DNA of 64,000 nucleotides, taken from contig NZ_CP129964.1 in assembly GCF_030503675.1 (NCBI RefSeq), positions 1,488,001-1,552,000 of the forward strand, read 5' to 3'. This document shows positions 42,125 to 51,129 of the stretch, one piece after another (the stretch's first letter is position 1; each line of letters opens with the position of its first letter). The notes beneath the pieces are model-generated. The model searched no databases and was not told the DNA's origin. It worked only from the letters and a program-made list of their open reading frames with translations. Position numbers and translations under genes: made by a program. The DNA is from Lutimonas zeaxanthinifaciens. GTDB taxonomy: Bacteria; Bacteroidota; Bacteroidia; Flavobacteriales; Flavobacteriaceae.

Positions 42125-43092
42125 TTTTAATGAATTCGAAAATATTGATTTTTGGAGCTGGATCAATTGGAGAAAGGCATATAAAAAACCTTCTTGACCT
42201 TGGGTTTAATAAAATTACAATCTATAGGCAGCGAAATTTACCATTAAGAAATGTTGATGCGAATGACTTAGAGATCATAACAGATCTCGATAATATAGAA
42301 AAGGGTCAATTTCAATTTGCTGTTATATGCACCCCTACGTCAATGCATGTAGAACAAACCCTTTTTTGTATTGAGAAAAACATTCCGGTTCTAGTTGAAA
42401 AACCCCTGAGTCACAGTCTTGAAGGATTGAATATATTAAAATCAGCCGTGATCCAATATGGAACCTTTCTTCATGTAGGATATATGATGCGATATCATCC
42501 ACTTCTGAAAAGAATTAAATCTGGATTGGAAAAAAATGAATGGGGAAATTGTATTTATATTCGAACTTATTGGGGAGAATATTTGCCAAATTGGCATCCT
42601 TGGGAGGATTATAGAGAATCCTACGCGGCTAAAAGGTCTTTAGGAGGAGGGGCAGCTCTTACCCTAAGTCATGATTTAGATGTTGTCAATTGGCTCGTGG
42701 GAAGTGAAGTATCTAATTTTAATACCATGTATTCGCATGCGTCAAGTCTTGAATTAGATGTTGAAAGTGCCGCTGATATTCAGATAGAATATAGTAATGG
42801 TATTCAGGCCCATGTACATTTAAATTTTTTTCAAAAATTTCCTAAGCGAGAATATCAGATTGAATGTGAAGAGGCATCTCTTCTTTTTGATTTTTTTGAT
42901 AATTCTTTAACTATTCAATATCCAAATAATAAAGAAAAGAAAGTTGTTGATTCTTTCGACAGAAACGATTTATTCCTTGATCAAACCAAAGCTGTTTTTA
43001 AATTGATTAATTCAGAAAGACATAAGGAATATGCACTAAATCAGATTGAAGAATCTTCTTGTATTATTAAACTATGCACATATGAAAAATAG
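42121..43092 (+). CDS. Gfo/Idh/MocA-family oxidoreductase
   Basis: In this 323-residue protein the Rossmann motif is 'ILIFGAGSIGERHIKNLLDLG' (near 8-28), then 'FAVICTPTSMHVEQTLFCIEKNIPVLVEKPLSH' (catalytic Lys about 101), then a C-terminal alpha/beta domain with 'GGGAALTLSHDLDVVNWLVG' (histidine about 192). It overlaps the CMP-transferase by 4 bp and the SDR gene by 11 bp, so it belongs to the same functional module. It probably modifies a nucleotide sugar or a CMP-ulosonate precursor by oxidation or reduction. Confidence 0.9.
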   Translation: MILMNSKILIFGAGSIGERHIKNLLDLGFNKITIYRQRNLPLRNVDANDLEIITDLDNIEKGQFQFAVICTPTSMHVEQTLFCIEKNIPVLVEKPLSHSLEGLNILKSAVIQYGTFLHVGYMMRYHPLLKRIKSGLEKNEWGNCIYIRTYWGEYLPNWHPWEDYRESYAAKRSLGGGAALTLSHDLDVVNWLVGSEVSNFNTMYSHASSLELDVESAADIQIEYSNGIQAHVHLNFFQKFPKREYQIECEEASLLFDFFDNSLTIQYPNNKEKKVVDSFDRNDLFLDQTKAVFKLINSERHKEYALNQIEESSCIIKLCTYEK

Positions 43093-43912
43093 TATTCCGG
43101 TTAATTTGGAAGGAAAAGTGATATTAGTAACAGGAGGTATGGGATTGATTGGGAAAGAAATTTCTTACAGTTTTCTGCAGCAAGGGGCTAAAGTAATTTT
43201 TGCTGATCTAAATTTAGATTCAAGGGATAAGTACACTGATGAACTAGAAAAAAATGAAATCCCAAAAAATAATTACCTTTTTCTTCTCCTTGATATAACT
43301 TCCGAATCAAGTTGTAGTGATGTTATTAAAAGTGCTGTTTCAAAATTTGGCAAGCTGGATGTTCTTATCAATAATGCGGCAATTGATGCCAAATTTGATA
43401 AGGAAGGGAGTTCAAAAATAAATCAAAGTCGTTTTGAGAATTATCCTATAGACCTTCTTCGCAGATCAGTTGAAGTAAATTTGACTGGAACGGTAATTAT
43501 GACCCAGGTGGCTTGTAAACAAATGCTTAAACAGGGATATGGAAATATTATTAATGTGGCGTCAACATATTCCATGGTAGCACCAAATCAAAATCTTTAT
43601 GATTTTGGAGAAGGCATTCAAAACTTTAAACCTGTTGACTATATAGCATCAAAATCATTTATACCTAATTTTACGAGATACATTGCAACCTTTTACGCGA
43701 ATGAAAATATAAGATGCAATGCCATAGTTCCTCATGGGATAGAAAATAATCATCCTATTGACTTTAAAAAGAATTTCGGTGCTATGTCTCCAATGGGAAG
43801 AATGTGTGAAAGAGAAGAATTAAACGGGCCATTTTCTTTTTTAGCCTCAGATGCATCAAGTTATATGACAGGTTCTGTTTTAACAGTTGATGGGGGATGG
43901 ACAGCGTGGTAG
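43082..43912 (+). CDS. Short-chain dehydrogenase/reductase
   Basis: From the ATG at 43082 (276 residues) the protein shows the classical SDR layout: 'ILVTGGMGLIGKEIS' (TGxxxGxG-like), 'LDVLINNAAIDA' (NNAG variant), Ser in 'INVASTYSMVAPN', the YxxxK pair at 'VDYIASKSFIPNFTRYIA', and 'CNAIVPHGI' plus 'MTGSVLTVDGGW' at the end. It probably reduces or oxidises a sugar intermediate of the CMP-ulosonate module. The upstream ATG at 43046 lies 47 bp inside the previous gene and adds a leader without family similarity. Confidence 0.9.
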   Translation: MKNSIPVNLEGKVILVTGGMGLIGKEISYSFLQQGAKVIFADLNLDSRDKYTDELEKNEIPKNNYLFLLLDITSESSCSDVIKSAVSKFGKLDVLINNAAIDAKFDKEGSSKINQSRFENYPIDLLRRSVEVNLTGTVIMTQVACKQMLKQGYGNIINVASTYSMVAPNQNLYDFGEGIQNFKPVDYIASKSFIPNFTRYIATFYANENIRCNAIVPHGIENNHPIDFKKNFGAMSPMGRMCEREELNGPFSFLASDASSYMTGSVLTVDGGWTAW

Positions 43913-43934
43913 AGTTAACTAGATTTTTTCCAAT

Positions 43935-44855
43935 ATGAAGAAACATGTGTTAATTGTTGGGAGCAATAGATCTGGAACGACATGGGTAGGGGAAATGATA
44001 AGACTTTCCGGAAAATATAATTACATTTATGAACCATTTCGAGGAAGGGACAATTTAAAAGTTGAAAATCCTATACGGCATCATTTCGAATATGTTACGA
44101 AAGAAAATCATCCTTTATTTAAGAATTATTTGGATGTATGTCTTTCTAAGCAACCTTTATCATTGACTAAACAACTTAAAATTGGCTCTAGTTTTTTCGA
44201 AAAAAATGTATTTCTATTAAAGTGGTTATTTGTTTCAGTTAAAAGAGAATTTTATTTTAATGACAGATTCATCATTAAGGACCCTTTAGCTTTGTTTTCT
44301 GTAAATTGGATAAATGAGAATTATGATACCGCTACTATTGTAATTTCCCGGCATCCTGCGGCGTATGTTGCAAGTATTAAAAGATTAGGATGGAGGCACA
44401 ATATTGGAAATATTCTCAAACAAGAAGAGTTTGTCAAAAAGTATTTGCTTCATCTTAGGGATGAATTGAAGTCATTCAATCAGACACCGGATAATTTGTT
44501 ACAAGAGGCGACATTACGTTGGAAAGTTTATCAATCTTTTATTAACACTTTAAAAAGAGAATCTAATAATTACTATTTCATAAGACATGAAGATTTATCT
44601 TCTAATGTATATAACGAATATAGCAAAATTTACAATTATTTGGGCATAAACATGAAACAATCAGTTGAGGAAAAGATTAAAGAATTAAACTCCAGGGACT
44701 CCGAGCCTCTAGGTCAACAGGTTCATGTTTTGAAAAGAGACTCATTTTCTAATATTAAACGCTGGAAAGAGATATTAACAAAATCTGAGATTGAATATAT
44801 AAGGAATCAAACAATTAATATTTCTAAATATGAATATAACGAAAATGACTGGTAA
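43935..44855 (+). CDS. Sulfotransferase family protein
   Basis: In this 306-residue protein the PAPS-binding loop is 'VLIVGSNRSGTTWVGEMIRLSG' (near 5-26). The 3'-phosphate site region is 'ATIVISRHPAAYVASIKRLGW' (near 134-154), with 'YFIRHEDLS' near 215, the conserved RYEDL-like motif of sulfotransfer_1/3 enzymes. The C-terminal part carries the 'RWKEIL' substrate-loop element. It is the second sulfotransferase of the locus, with little obvious similarity to the first beyond the P-loop. Its 3' end overlaps the KdsC-like gene by 26 bp. Confidence 0.87.
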   Translation: MKKHVLIVGSNRSGTTWVGEMIRLSGKYNYIYEPFRGRDNLKVENPIRHHFEYVTKENHPLFKNYLDVCLSKQPLSLTKQLKIGSSFFEKNVFLLKWLFVSVKREFYFNDRFIIKDPLALFSVNWINENYDTATIVISRHPAAYVASIKRLGWRHNIGNILKQEEFVKKYLLHLRDELKSFNQTPDNLLQEATLRWKVYQSFINTLKRESNNYYFIRHEDLSSNVYNEYSKIYNYLGINMKQSVEEKIKELNSRDSEPLGQQVHVLKRDSFSNIKRWKEILTKSEIEYIRNQTINISKYEYNENDW

Positions 44856-45336
44856 TATTAGTATTAAACTTTTTTTGACTGATGTTGACGGTGTTCTTAC
44901 GGATGGTAGTATGTATTATACAGAGAATGGAGATGAGATAAAAAGGTTTAACACTTATGATGGGATGGCCTTTGAGTTATTGAGAAAAAATGGGATTAAA
45001 ACAGGTATCATTACATCGGAAAATACAAAGATAGTTGAAAGGAGGGCTATTAAGATGAAAGTCGATTATTTGTATCAGGGACAACGTGATGGTGGTAAAT
45101 TAGCATGTGCATTGGAGATTTGCGAGAAAGAGGGCATAGGTCTTGATAAAGTAGCTTATATCGGAGATGATATTAATTGTAAGGAATTGTTGGAAAAAGT
45201 AGGTTTTAAAGCTTGTCCAGAGAATTCACGTGAAACAATTAAGAATATAGTAGGAATCCAATTATTAAAAACTAAAGGTGGAGATGGCGCTGTTCGAGAA
45301 TGGGTAGAAATACTCTTAAAATTAGTTATAGAATGA
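44830..45336 (+). CDS. KdsC-like HAD-superfamily phosphatase
   Basis: This 168-residue type C0 HAD hydrolase has nucleophile motif 'LFLTDVDGVLTDG' (Asp18, Asp20), 'FNTYDGMAFELLRKNGIKTGIITSE' and motif IV 'VAYIGDDINCKELLEKVG'. KdsC removes phosphate from Kdo-8-phosphate; close relatives in Bacteroides dephosphorylate KDN-9-phosphate. Placed in the module with a NeuB-like synthase, it likely frees the ulosonate-9-phosphate before CMP activation. The ATG at 44845 is an alternative start that reduces overlap with the sulfotransferase gene. Confidence 0.88.
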   Translation: MNITKMTGNISIKLFLTDVDGVLTDGSMYYTENGDEIKRFNTYDGMAFELLRKNGIKTGIITSENTKIVERRAIKMKVDYLYQGQRDGGKLACALEICEKEGIGLDKVAYIGDDINCKELLEKVGFKACPENSRETIKNIVGIQLLKTKGGDGAVREWVEILLKLVIE

Positions 45337-45379
45337 ATTTACCCAAACTCTTATTTTATTTTTAATTGTTTTTATTATT

Positions 45380-46324
45380 ATGGAATTAGTATCAGTTATT
45401 ATGCCCGCTTATAATGCAGAAAAATATATTGAACAGGCTATTAACTGTATTATTAGACAATCATATGTTAATTGGGAATTGATAATTTGTGATGACGGAT
45501 CAATAGACGGAACAAGAGAGATTATCGAGTCATTTGCTTTAATGGATAAAAGAATACGATGTTATCATAATGAAAATAATTTAGGAATTGTTGCGACCAG
45601 AAATAAACTTCTCGCTAAAGCTAAGGGTGAATTTATAACAATGTTAGATGCTGATGATTTATGCGTTGCAGAAAGAATTAGTGTTTTGAGAAATTTTCTT
45701 TTAGTAAACGATCATGTTGGAATTGTTGGGTCAGGTGTTCAATTTATTTCACAAAATGGCTCCTTAAAAGGAGAAAGAAAGTATCCTGAAACAAATTCTG
45801 AAATTCAAAACAATCTTTTGAATGAAAAATTTCCTTTCTGTGGTGCTGGAGTAATGATAAGAAAGGAGGTATACTTAAAAATTGGCGGTTATAGAGATTA
45901 TTTTGAAGGAAAGGCTTGGGACGATCATGATTGGCTATTTCGATCTAGTATGCATTTTAAAGGAGCTAATGTTCCGGAAATGCTTTATCAATATAGAGAC
46001 AATCCTGAATCTTTTATGAGAAATATTGGTCCAATGGATTACAAAAAATTTACAATAAAAAAAATTGCAATTGCTTTAGGAAAACAGAGAATCCTAACGG
46101 GATCTGATTTTTTAGAGGATAAAGATTTTGAAGGACTCAAAAATTTAGAAGAACTTCATGAAAAGCCATTTAAAAAAGATCCGAGTTTAATATATCGTAT
46201 AATGGCAGCCCGGGCGAAAACAAATAGTGAAAAGATCTACCTTTTGAAGAAGGCGATTAAAAAGAATATTTTTGAATTAAGAAATTATTATTATTTCTTA
46301 AAAATGGTAACCAATAAGAGTTGA
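45380..46324 (+). CDS. Family 2 glycosyltransferase
   Basis: This 314-residue GT-A enzyme has 'VSVIMPAYNAEKYIEQAINCI', 'ELIICDDGSIDGTREII' and 'NNLGIVATRNKLLAKAKGEFITMLDADDLCV' (DADD metal site near residue 95). The acceptor half has 'FCGAGVMIRKEVYLKIGGYRDYFEGKAWDDHDWLFR' (near 152-187, ED/DD-type base). Basic C-terminus. Donor unknown. It starts 43 bp after the KdsC-like gene. Confidence 0.9.
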   Translation: MELVSVIMPAYNAEKYIEQAINCIIRQSYVNWELIICDDGSIDGTREIIESFALMDKRIRCYHNENNLGIVATRNKLLAKAKGEFITMLDADDLCVAERISVLRNFLLVNDHVGIVGSGVQFISQNGSLKGERKYPETNSEIQNNLLNEKFPFCGAGVMIRKEVYLKIGGYRDYFEGKAWDDHDWLFRSSMHFKGANVPEMLYQYRDNPESFMRNIGPMDYKKFTIKKIAIALGKQRILTGSDFLEDKDFEGLKNLEELHEKPFKKDPSLIYRIMAARAKTNSEKIYLLKKAIKKNIFELRNYYYFLKMVTNKS

Positions 46325-46327
46325 TGT

Positions 46328-47605
46328 ATGAAGATAGGGTTCGTAGTTCATTTTTTTGATTTTCGCAATGACGTTCGTCGTTTAATAACTGAAGTAGCAA
46401 AAACGAATGAGGTGGTACTTTTTGTTAAATCTCAAGATTTAGACAATATTAAAAAATTTAACATCCAAAATGTAAGTATTCGTGTAATCAATGAAAAAAT
46501 ACCTTCATTACGAAACAGACTTTTGGGACAAATTTATTTTTTCTTTAAGAAACTTCCTAAATCCACTCAAAATTTTTATTTGATGGAGTATTTTAAAATT
46601 AATAATCTAAAAAAGGGTAATAAGGCTGCTAAAAAAAGATTAGATTGGGTAAAGAGGCTCCCAAAAATTATGGATTATGATTCTTACCTTTCCAAACTGA
46701 GTTTTTCGGAAAAAACAAATATTCGAAATTTAGATCGGATTATTTTTTTTACTGAAATTGCTGATGATTTTTTTCTTTCTCGATGTATAAAAGAAAACCT
46801 AGAAATTTTTGTTTATGCTTATAGTTGGGATCATGCTTACAAGCATACTCGATTTTCAAATAGGGTAAAATACCTGACTTGGAGCGACGGTACAAAACAA
46901 GATATTATAGATTTACAAGGAATTGATAAAAATCGGATAAAAGTCTGGGGATCAGGCCAATTCGCTTATATTCATGAAGTGAATAATACGATTAAAGAAA
47001 TGAGTCGTTCCTTTGAGGAAAGGTATATATATTATGTTTGCGCCATAGGGATAGAACCATTAGTCCCTGATGAGATAAATATTATAAAGACGATAAATTC
47101 AATAATTAAACAGAACGCGCCAGAATTGAATTTTGTCGTTCGTCCATATCCTGTTCTTGATAATTGGGATTATTATGAGGAATTGCGTTCCTTAGGGATT
47201 ATTTTAGATGATGATTTTAGGACTCAAAACTTATCTATTGAAGAAGACTCTATTTTTCGAAAATTTGAAAAGATCCATAATGCAGAATTACTATTACATC
47301 TTGGAACCACAATGGGTCTAGAGGCTAGTTTTTTCAAGACACCAACTTTATTGATTGATTTTGGTTATGACAAGTCTATAGATAAGGCTCTTTCAATTAA
47401 TAATTTTGTTCATCAAGGGCAAAATGATAAATATTTGGTTAAAAAGAGCAAGAGGCAATGGATTCAGAATGAAAATGAGTTGTTATACTGGTTGGAAATG
47501 GTGGTTAATTCAAACGCAACAAATTGTAATCAGAACCATATTATATCAGAACAATTCAATTTGAGAAGTTTTGAAAGTTTGGCAAAAGATCTTATCGATA
47601 TTTAA
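46328..47605 (+). CDS. Uncharacterised protein, probable GT-B-type glycosyltransferase
   Basis: I do not recognise the family of this 425-residue protein with certainty. It starts 'KIGFVVHFFDFRNDVRRLITEVAKTNEV', like the first Rossmann domain of a GT-B enzyme. Later segments 'KVWGSGQFAYI', 'LNFVVRPYPVLDNW' and 'AELLLHLGTTMGLEASFFKTPTLLIDFG' (near 318-345) resemble the nucleotide-binding C-domain of capsule or CDP-glycerol-type transferases. The acidic/polar 'HLGTTMGLEA' pocket takes the place of the usual EAxA glutamate motif. No signal peptide. The location between glycosyltransferase and acetyltransferase genes supports a role in chain assembly. Confidence 0.65.
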   Translation: MKIGFVVHFFDFRNDVRRLITEVAKTNEVVLFVKSQDLDNIKKFNIQNVSIRVINEKIPSLRNRLLGQIYFFFKKLPKSTQNFYLMEYFKINNLKKGNKAAKKRLDWVKRLPKIMDYDSYLSKLSFSEKTNIRNLDRIIFFTEIADDFFLSRCIKENLEIFVYAYSWDHAYKHTRFSNRVKYLTWSDGTKQDIIDLQGIDKNRIKVWGSGQFAYIHEVNNTIKEMSRSFEERYIYYVCAIGIEPLVPDEINIIKTINSIIKQNAPELNFVVRPYPVLDNWDYYEELRSLGIILDDDFRTQNLSIEEDSIFRKFEKIHNAELLLHLGTTMGLEASFFKTPTLLIDFGYDKSIDKALSINNFVHQGQNDKYLVKKSKRQWIQNENELLYWLEMVVNSNATNCNQNHIISEQFNLRSFESLAKDLIDI

Positions 47606-47606
47606 A

Positions 47607-48161
47607 TTGAAAAATTTTTTATTAAAAATATATTTACCTCTAAAATGTTTCATTGACTACTTAATTCGAGAATGGTTAATGTATATTCCATTTCATCGTT
47701 TCAGAAAGGGAATAATTAAATTACAATGCAAGCATGTAGGGAAATCCACTAATTTTTTGATGGGCATTGAATTACGCGTTCCAAAGAATATTAGTGTTGG
47801 TAATAATTCAGTAATCAACAAAAATGTTTTATTAGATGGAAGAGGAGGGAGCTTGATTATAGGTAGTAATGTTGATATTGCACAGGAAACAAATATCTGG
47901 ACCCTTGAGCACGATATTCATGATGATTATCACATTGATAGAGGAGGAGATGTGATAATAGGAGATTATGTTTGGATTGCATCTCGTGTAACAATTTTGC
48001 CAGGCGTGACAATAGGGAAGGGTGCGGTTGTTGCTTCGAATTCAGTCGTTACTAAGGATGTTCCAGCAATGACTATAGTTGGAGGAATTCCTGCTAAAGT
48101 AATAGGTCAGCGTAAAAGCAAACTAAAGTATCGTTTGAACTATAAACCCTGGTTTCGTTAA
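47607..48161 (+). CDS. Left-handed beta-helix acyltransferase (MaaA/NodL-like)
   Basis: From the TTG at 47607, 2 bp after the previous stop, the protein is about 184 residues. The hexapeptide repeats run from 'KHVGKSTNFLMGIEL' through 'ISVGNNSVINKNVLLDGRGGSLIIGSNVDIAQETNI' to 'VTILPGVTIGKGAVVASNSVVTKDVPAMTIVGGIPAKVIG', the last being the typical acetyl-CoA-binding end. The conserved histidine is in 'TLEHDIHDD'. It should O-acetylate a sugar. A hydrophobic N-terminal stretch could attach it to the membrane. The longer frame from TTG 47571 overlaps the previous gene by 35 bp. Confidence 0.85.
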   Translation: MKNFLLKIYLPLKCFIDYLIREWLMYIPFHRFRKGIIKLQCKHVGKSTNFLMGIELRVPKNISVGNNSVINKNVLLDGRGGSLIIGSNVDIAQETNIWTLEHDIHDDYHIDRGGDVIIGDYVWIASRVTILPGVTIGKGAVVASNSVVTKDVPAMTIVGGIPAKVIGQRKSKLKYRLNYKPWFR

Positions 48162-49211
48162 ATGAAAGCTAAAATTAAGATAGCCTGTTTACCAGTTGCT
48201 GGAATTCAAAATCCCTATCAATATTTAATGATTGAGGGTTTGAATACATCGAAAAAACTAAATGCCTTTAATGGTATTGATGATCGTTTTTTTGGAATTT
48301 ACAAAACAGTTCATAAGTATCACCCTGATTACATTCATTTTGATTGGATAAACAGTTATTACCAGAGAAGAACATTTTGGATGACCTTAATTTTTCTTCC
48401 AAATTTTATTTTTCAAGTTCTTTACATTAAGGTTTTCACTTCAACAAAAATTGTATGGACATTACATAATATTTTACCTCATAATGCGAACCATATTAGA
48501 TTTCACAGATGGGTAAGATCTTGGTTTGGAAAAAAATGTGAATGGGTTAGAGTTTTTTCAAATGATTCAATTAGGAAGGCAAGTAAGGATTTAAAGCTTG
48601 TTAGTAGTAAATTTATTACTATTCCGGAAGGTGACTATTCTAATATTTACCCGAATAATATGTCCCAAATTGAGGCTCGAAAGATTTTAAACATTTCTCC
48701 TGATAAATATGTATTACTGAGTTTAGGGTATATTAAGCCTTACAAAGGAATTGAAAAGTTGATAGATTCTTTTTCAAAATTAAATAAGAAAAAAGTTGAG
48801 TTACTAATTGCCGGAGAGGGTATAGACAAGGAATATATCCGAAGTTTAAAATCAAAGTTGAGTTTATTAAATGAAAAACGGATAAGATTGATCGATAATT
48901 TTATTCCCATGAATGACCTACAAATATACTTTAACGCTGCTGATCTTGTTGTTTTACCCTTTGATAAGGTTGAAAATTCAGGAAGTGCTATCATGGCAAT
49001 GGGTTTTAAAAAACCTGTTCTTGCCCCCAAAATGGGTGTATTAAAAAAGAGACTGGGACAGCAAGATCAATTACTCTATAAGGATCTCACAAAAGGCTTA
49101 GAAGTGGCAATATCCTTAAATAGAAAACAATTACATTTATTTGGTGAGAAAAATTATTTAGCCTTGCAAAATTATCAATGGAAGGACTTTGGAAAATGTT
49201 TTGATGTTTAA
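48162..49211 (+). CDS. GT-B glycosyltransferase (family 4-like)
   Basis: This 349-residue protein has an N-terminal domain with 'KIACLPVAGIQNPYQYLMIEGL' and 'IVWTLHNILPHN'. Its C-terminal nucleotide-sugar domain has 'VLLSLGYIKPYKGIEKLIDSF' (near 188-208), 'ELLIAGEGIDKEYI' and 'YFNAADLVVLPFDKVENSGSAIMAMGFKKPVLAP' (near 258-290, with ENSGS in place of ExSG). This fits retaining GT4 enzymes. It starts directly after the acyltransferase stop codon. Donor unknown. Confidence 0.85.
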   Translation: MKAKIKIACLPVAGIQNPYQYLMIEGLNTSKKLNAFNGIDDRFFGIYKTVHKYHPDYIHFDWINSYYQRRTFWMTLIFLPNFIFQVLYIKVFTSTKIVWTLHNILPHNANHIRFHRWVRSWFGKKCEWVRVFSNDSIRKASKDLKLVSSKFITIPEGDYSNIYPNNMSQIEARKILNISPDKYVLLSLGYIKPYKGIEKLIDSFSKLNKKKVELLIAGEGIDKEYIRSLKSKLSLLNEKRIRLIDNFIPMNDLQIYFNAADLVVLPFDKVENSGSAIMAMGFKKPVLAPKMGVLKKRLGQQDQLLYKDLTKGLEVAISLNRKQLHLFGEKNYLALQNYQWKDFGKCFDV

Positions 49212-49237
49212 TCTTAAAATTAATTTTTAACTATAAT

Positions 49238-50359
49238 TTGAAAAAAGTACTTACTGTATTTGGAACAAGACCAGAAGGTATTAAAATGGCAGTTTTGGCC
49301 AAAGAACTGAACGAAGAAAAGTATATTGATCATAAAATTTGTGTCACAGCCCAGCATCGTGATATGTTAGATCAAGTATTAGAATTATTTGATATAACTC
49401 CTGATTTTGATTTAGATATAATGCAACACGGTCAAGATTTAACAGATGTGACCAACCGCGTATTATCTGGTATGCGGGATCTATTTAAAAATACTTGGAA
49501 GCCCGATTTGGTCTTGATTCATGGTGATACCACAACATGCTTTGCGACTGCTCTGGCTGCTTTTTATGCAGGAATTAAAATTGGTCATGTTGAAGCTGGT
49601 TTACGCACGGGTGATTTAAGATCGCCTTTTCCTGAAGAGGCAAATAGGGTATTGGTAAGCAGAATAGCGACTTATCATTTTGCTCCAACAGTGAAAAACG
49701 TAGAGAATTTGTTGGACGAAGGCGTTATGGAGGAAAGGATAATTCAGACAGGTAATACGGTCATAGACTCTTTAAAATTTATAGCTCATAAATTGGAAGG
49801 TTTTTCGGAAAAAATAAGAAATACTGGTTTACCCGATTTATTAGAAAATGGCCGTAAATTTATTCTAATCACCGGGCACAGACGAGAAAATTTTGGAGAT
49901 GGTTTTATACATATTTGTGCGGCCATTAAGGAATTGGCTATAACTAATAATACATTTGATTTTGTGTATCCAGTGCATATGAATCCCAACGTACAGAAAC
50001 CTGTAAGAGAAATTTTGGCAGAATTACCCAACGTTCATTTGATTAAACCTTTGCAATATGAAGATTTTGTTTATGCCATGAAGCACAGTTATTTGGTTTT
50101 GACAGATTCAGGAGGGGTCCAGGAAGAAGCTCCGGGTTTAGGGAAGCCAGTCTTAGTGATGCGCGATACAACAGAGCGACCAGAGGCAGTTGAGGCAGGA
50201 ACGGTTCGTCTTGTTGGAGCAGATAAGGGAAATATAGTTTCAGGTGTTCAAAATTTAATTGATGATCAGGAATTATATGACCAAATGTCTGAAGCACATA
50301 ATCCATATGGTGAAGGAGATTCGGTGAGAAAAATAGTCAAATTTATATTGGAACTCTGA
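49238..50359 (+). CDS. wecB: UDP-N-acetylglucosamine 2-epimerase (non-hydrolysing)
   Basis: In this 373-residue protein, 'VLTVFGTRPEGIKMAVLAKEL', 'VCVTAQHRDMLDQVLELFDI'-type region, 'LVLIHGDTTTCFATALAAFYAGIKIGHVEAGLRTGD', 'FPEEANRVLVSRIATYHFAPT' and 'LTDSGGVQEEAPGLGKPVLVMRDTTERPEAV' identify WecB/MnaA, which interconverts UDP-GlcNAc and UDP-ManNAc. ManNAc may enter the glycan directly, or feed the NeuB-like synthase. The start is TTG at 49238, because the first beta strand follows immediately. The stop overlaps the next start by one base. Confidence 0.95.
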   Translation: MKKVLTVFGTRPEGIKMAVLAKELNEEKYIDHKICVTAQHRDMLDQVLELFDITPDFDLDIMQHGQDLTDVTNRVLSGMRDLFKNTWKPDLVLIHGDTTTCFATALAAFYAGIKIGHVEAGLRTGDLRSPFPEEANRVLVSRIATYHFAPTVKNVENLLDEGVMEERIIQTGNTVIDSLKFIAHKLEGFSEKIRNTGLPDLLENGRKFILITGHRRENFGDGFIHICAAIKELAITNNTFDFVYPVHMNPNVQKPVREILAELPNVHLIKPLQYEDFVYAMKHSYLVLTDSGGVQEEAPGLGKPVLVMRDTTERPEAVEAGTVRLVGADKGNIVSGVQNLIDDQELYDQMSEAHNPYGEGDSVRKIVKFILEL

Positions 50360-51129
50360 TGCTAGCTTTTTGTCATATACCTAAAACAGCAGGATCCACT
50401 TTTAATTATATCCTTCAAAAAAATTTTGGGTGTAATCTAAATTCGATTATCCCGAGAAATGGATCTAATTATTACTACAAAGATCTTAAAAAAGATCAAT
50501 TTGTATATGGTGGTGCAAAATGTATAGCTGGTCATGGTCTAAAACCATTCATTGATTATAAAGAATTTAATTCTAAATTGAAGTGGATAACTTTTTTCAG
50601 AGATCCTATAAAACGATTTGTTTCTCAATACATTCATCAACAGACAAGTAATCTTTCTCAATATCACATGCCAATTATTGATTGGGCTGAAAAATATGAA
50701 AGAAGAAATTGGCAGGTGAAATGGATAGCAGGTGAAGAGGATTTGATTGCGGCCAAGCAAATTATTGAGGAAAAATTTATTTTTTCGGGAGTAACAGAGA
50801 AATTTGATCAATCCCTTATACTATTTAGGTCTTTATTGGATAATAAAATAGATATTTCATATACGACACCAAAAATGGTAGTAAGAAATTATAATTTAAA
50901 AAATGAATTATTGAATGAAAAATATGATTCATTGTTAACCTTTTTTATCGAACAAAATGAATTGGATATTCAACTGTATGATTTTGCTAAAAGAAATTTT
51001 GAGAAAGCATTCAATCAAATTAGTTTAAAGGAACGAAGTTATTTTGAACAAAGGTCTTTTTGTCGTGAGAAAATGTTTGGGCTTAAGAGAGAATTATTGT
51101 ATAAGCCTTATGTATATTTAACGAAATGA
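50359..51129 (+). CDS. Sulfotransferase family 2-like protein
   Basis: This 256-residue protein begins with 'CHIPKTAGSTFNYIL', the PAPS loop of the heparan-sulfate 2-O/6-O sulfotransferase group (sulfotransfer_2), and has the 3'-phosphate site 'ITFFRDPIKRFVSQYIHQ' (near 76-93) and 'EKFIFSGVTEKFDQSL' near 140. It has a different P-loop subtype (HIPKTAGST) from the other two sulfotransferases of the locus. It is cytosolic and probably sulfates a sugar hydroxyl. The stop overlaps the next gene by 4 bp. Confidence 0.87.
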   Translation: MLAFCHIPKTAGSTFNYILQKNFGCNLNSIIPRNGSNYYYKDLKKDQFVYGGAKCIAGHGLKPFIDYKEFNSKLKWITFFRDPIKRFVSQYIHQQTSNLSQYHMPIIDWAEKYERRNWQVKWIAGEEDLIAAKQIIEEKFIFSGVTEKFDQSLILFRSLLDNKIDISYTTPKMVVRNYNLKNELLNEKYDSLLTFFIEQNELDIQLYDFAKRNFEKAFNQISLKERSYFEQRSFCREKMFGLKRELLYKPYVYLTK

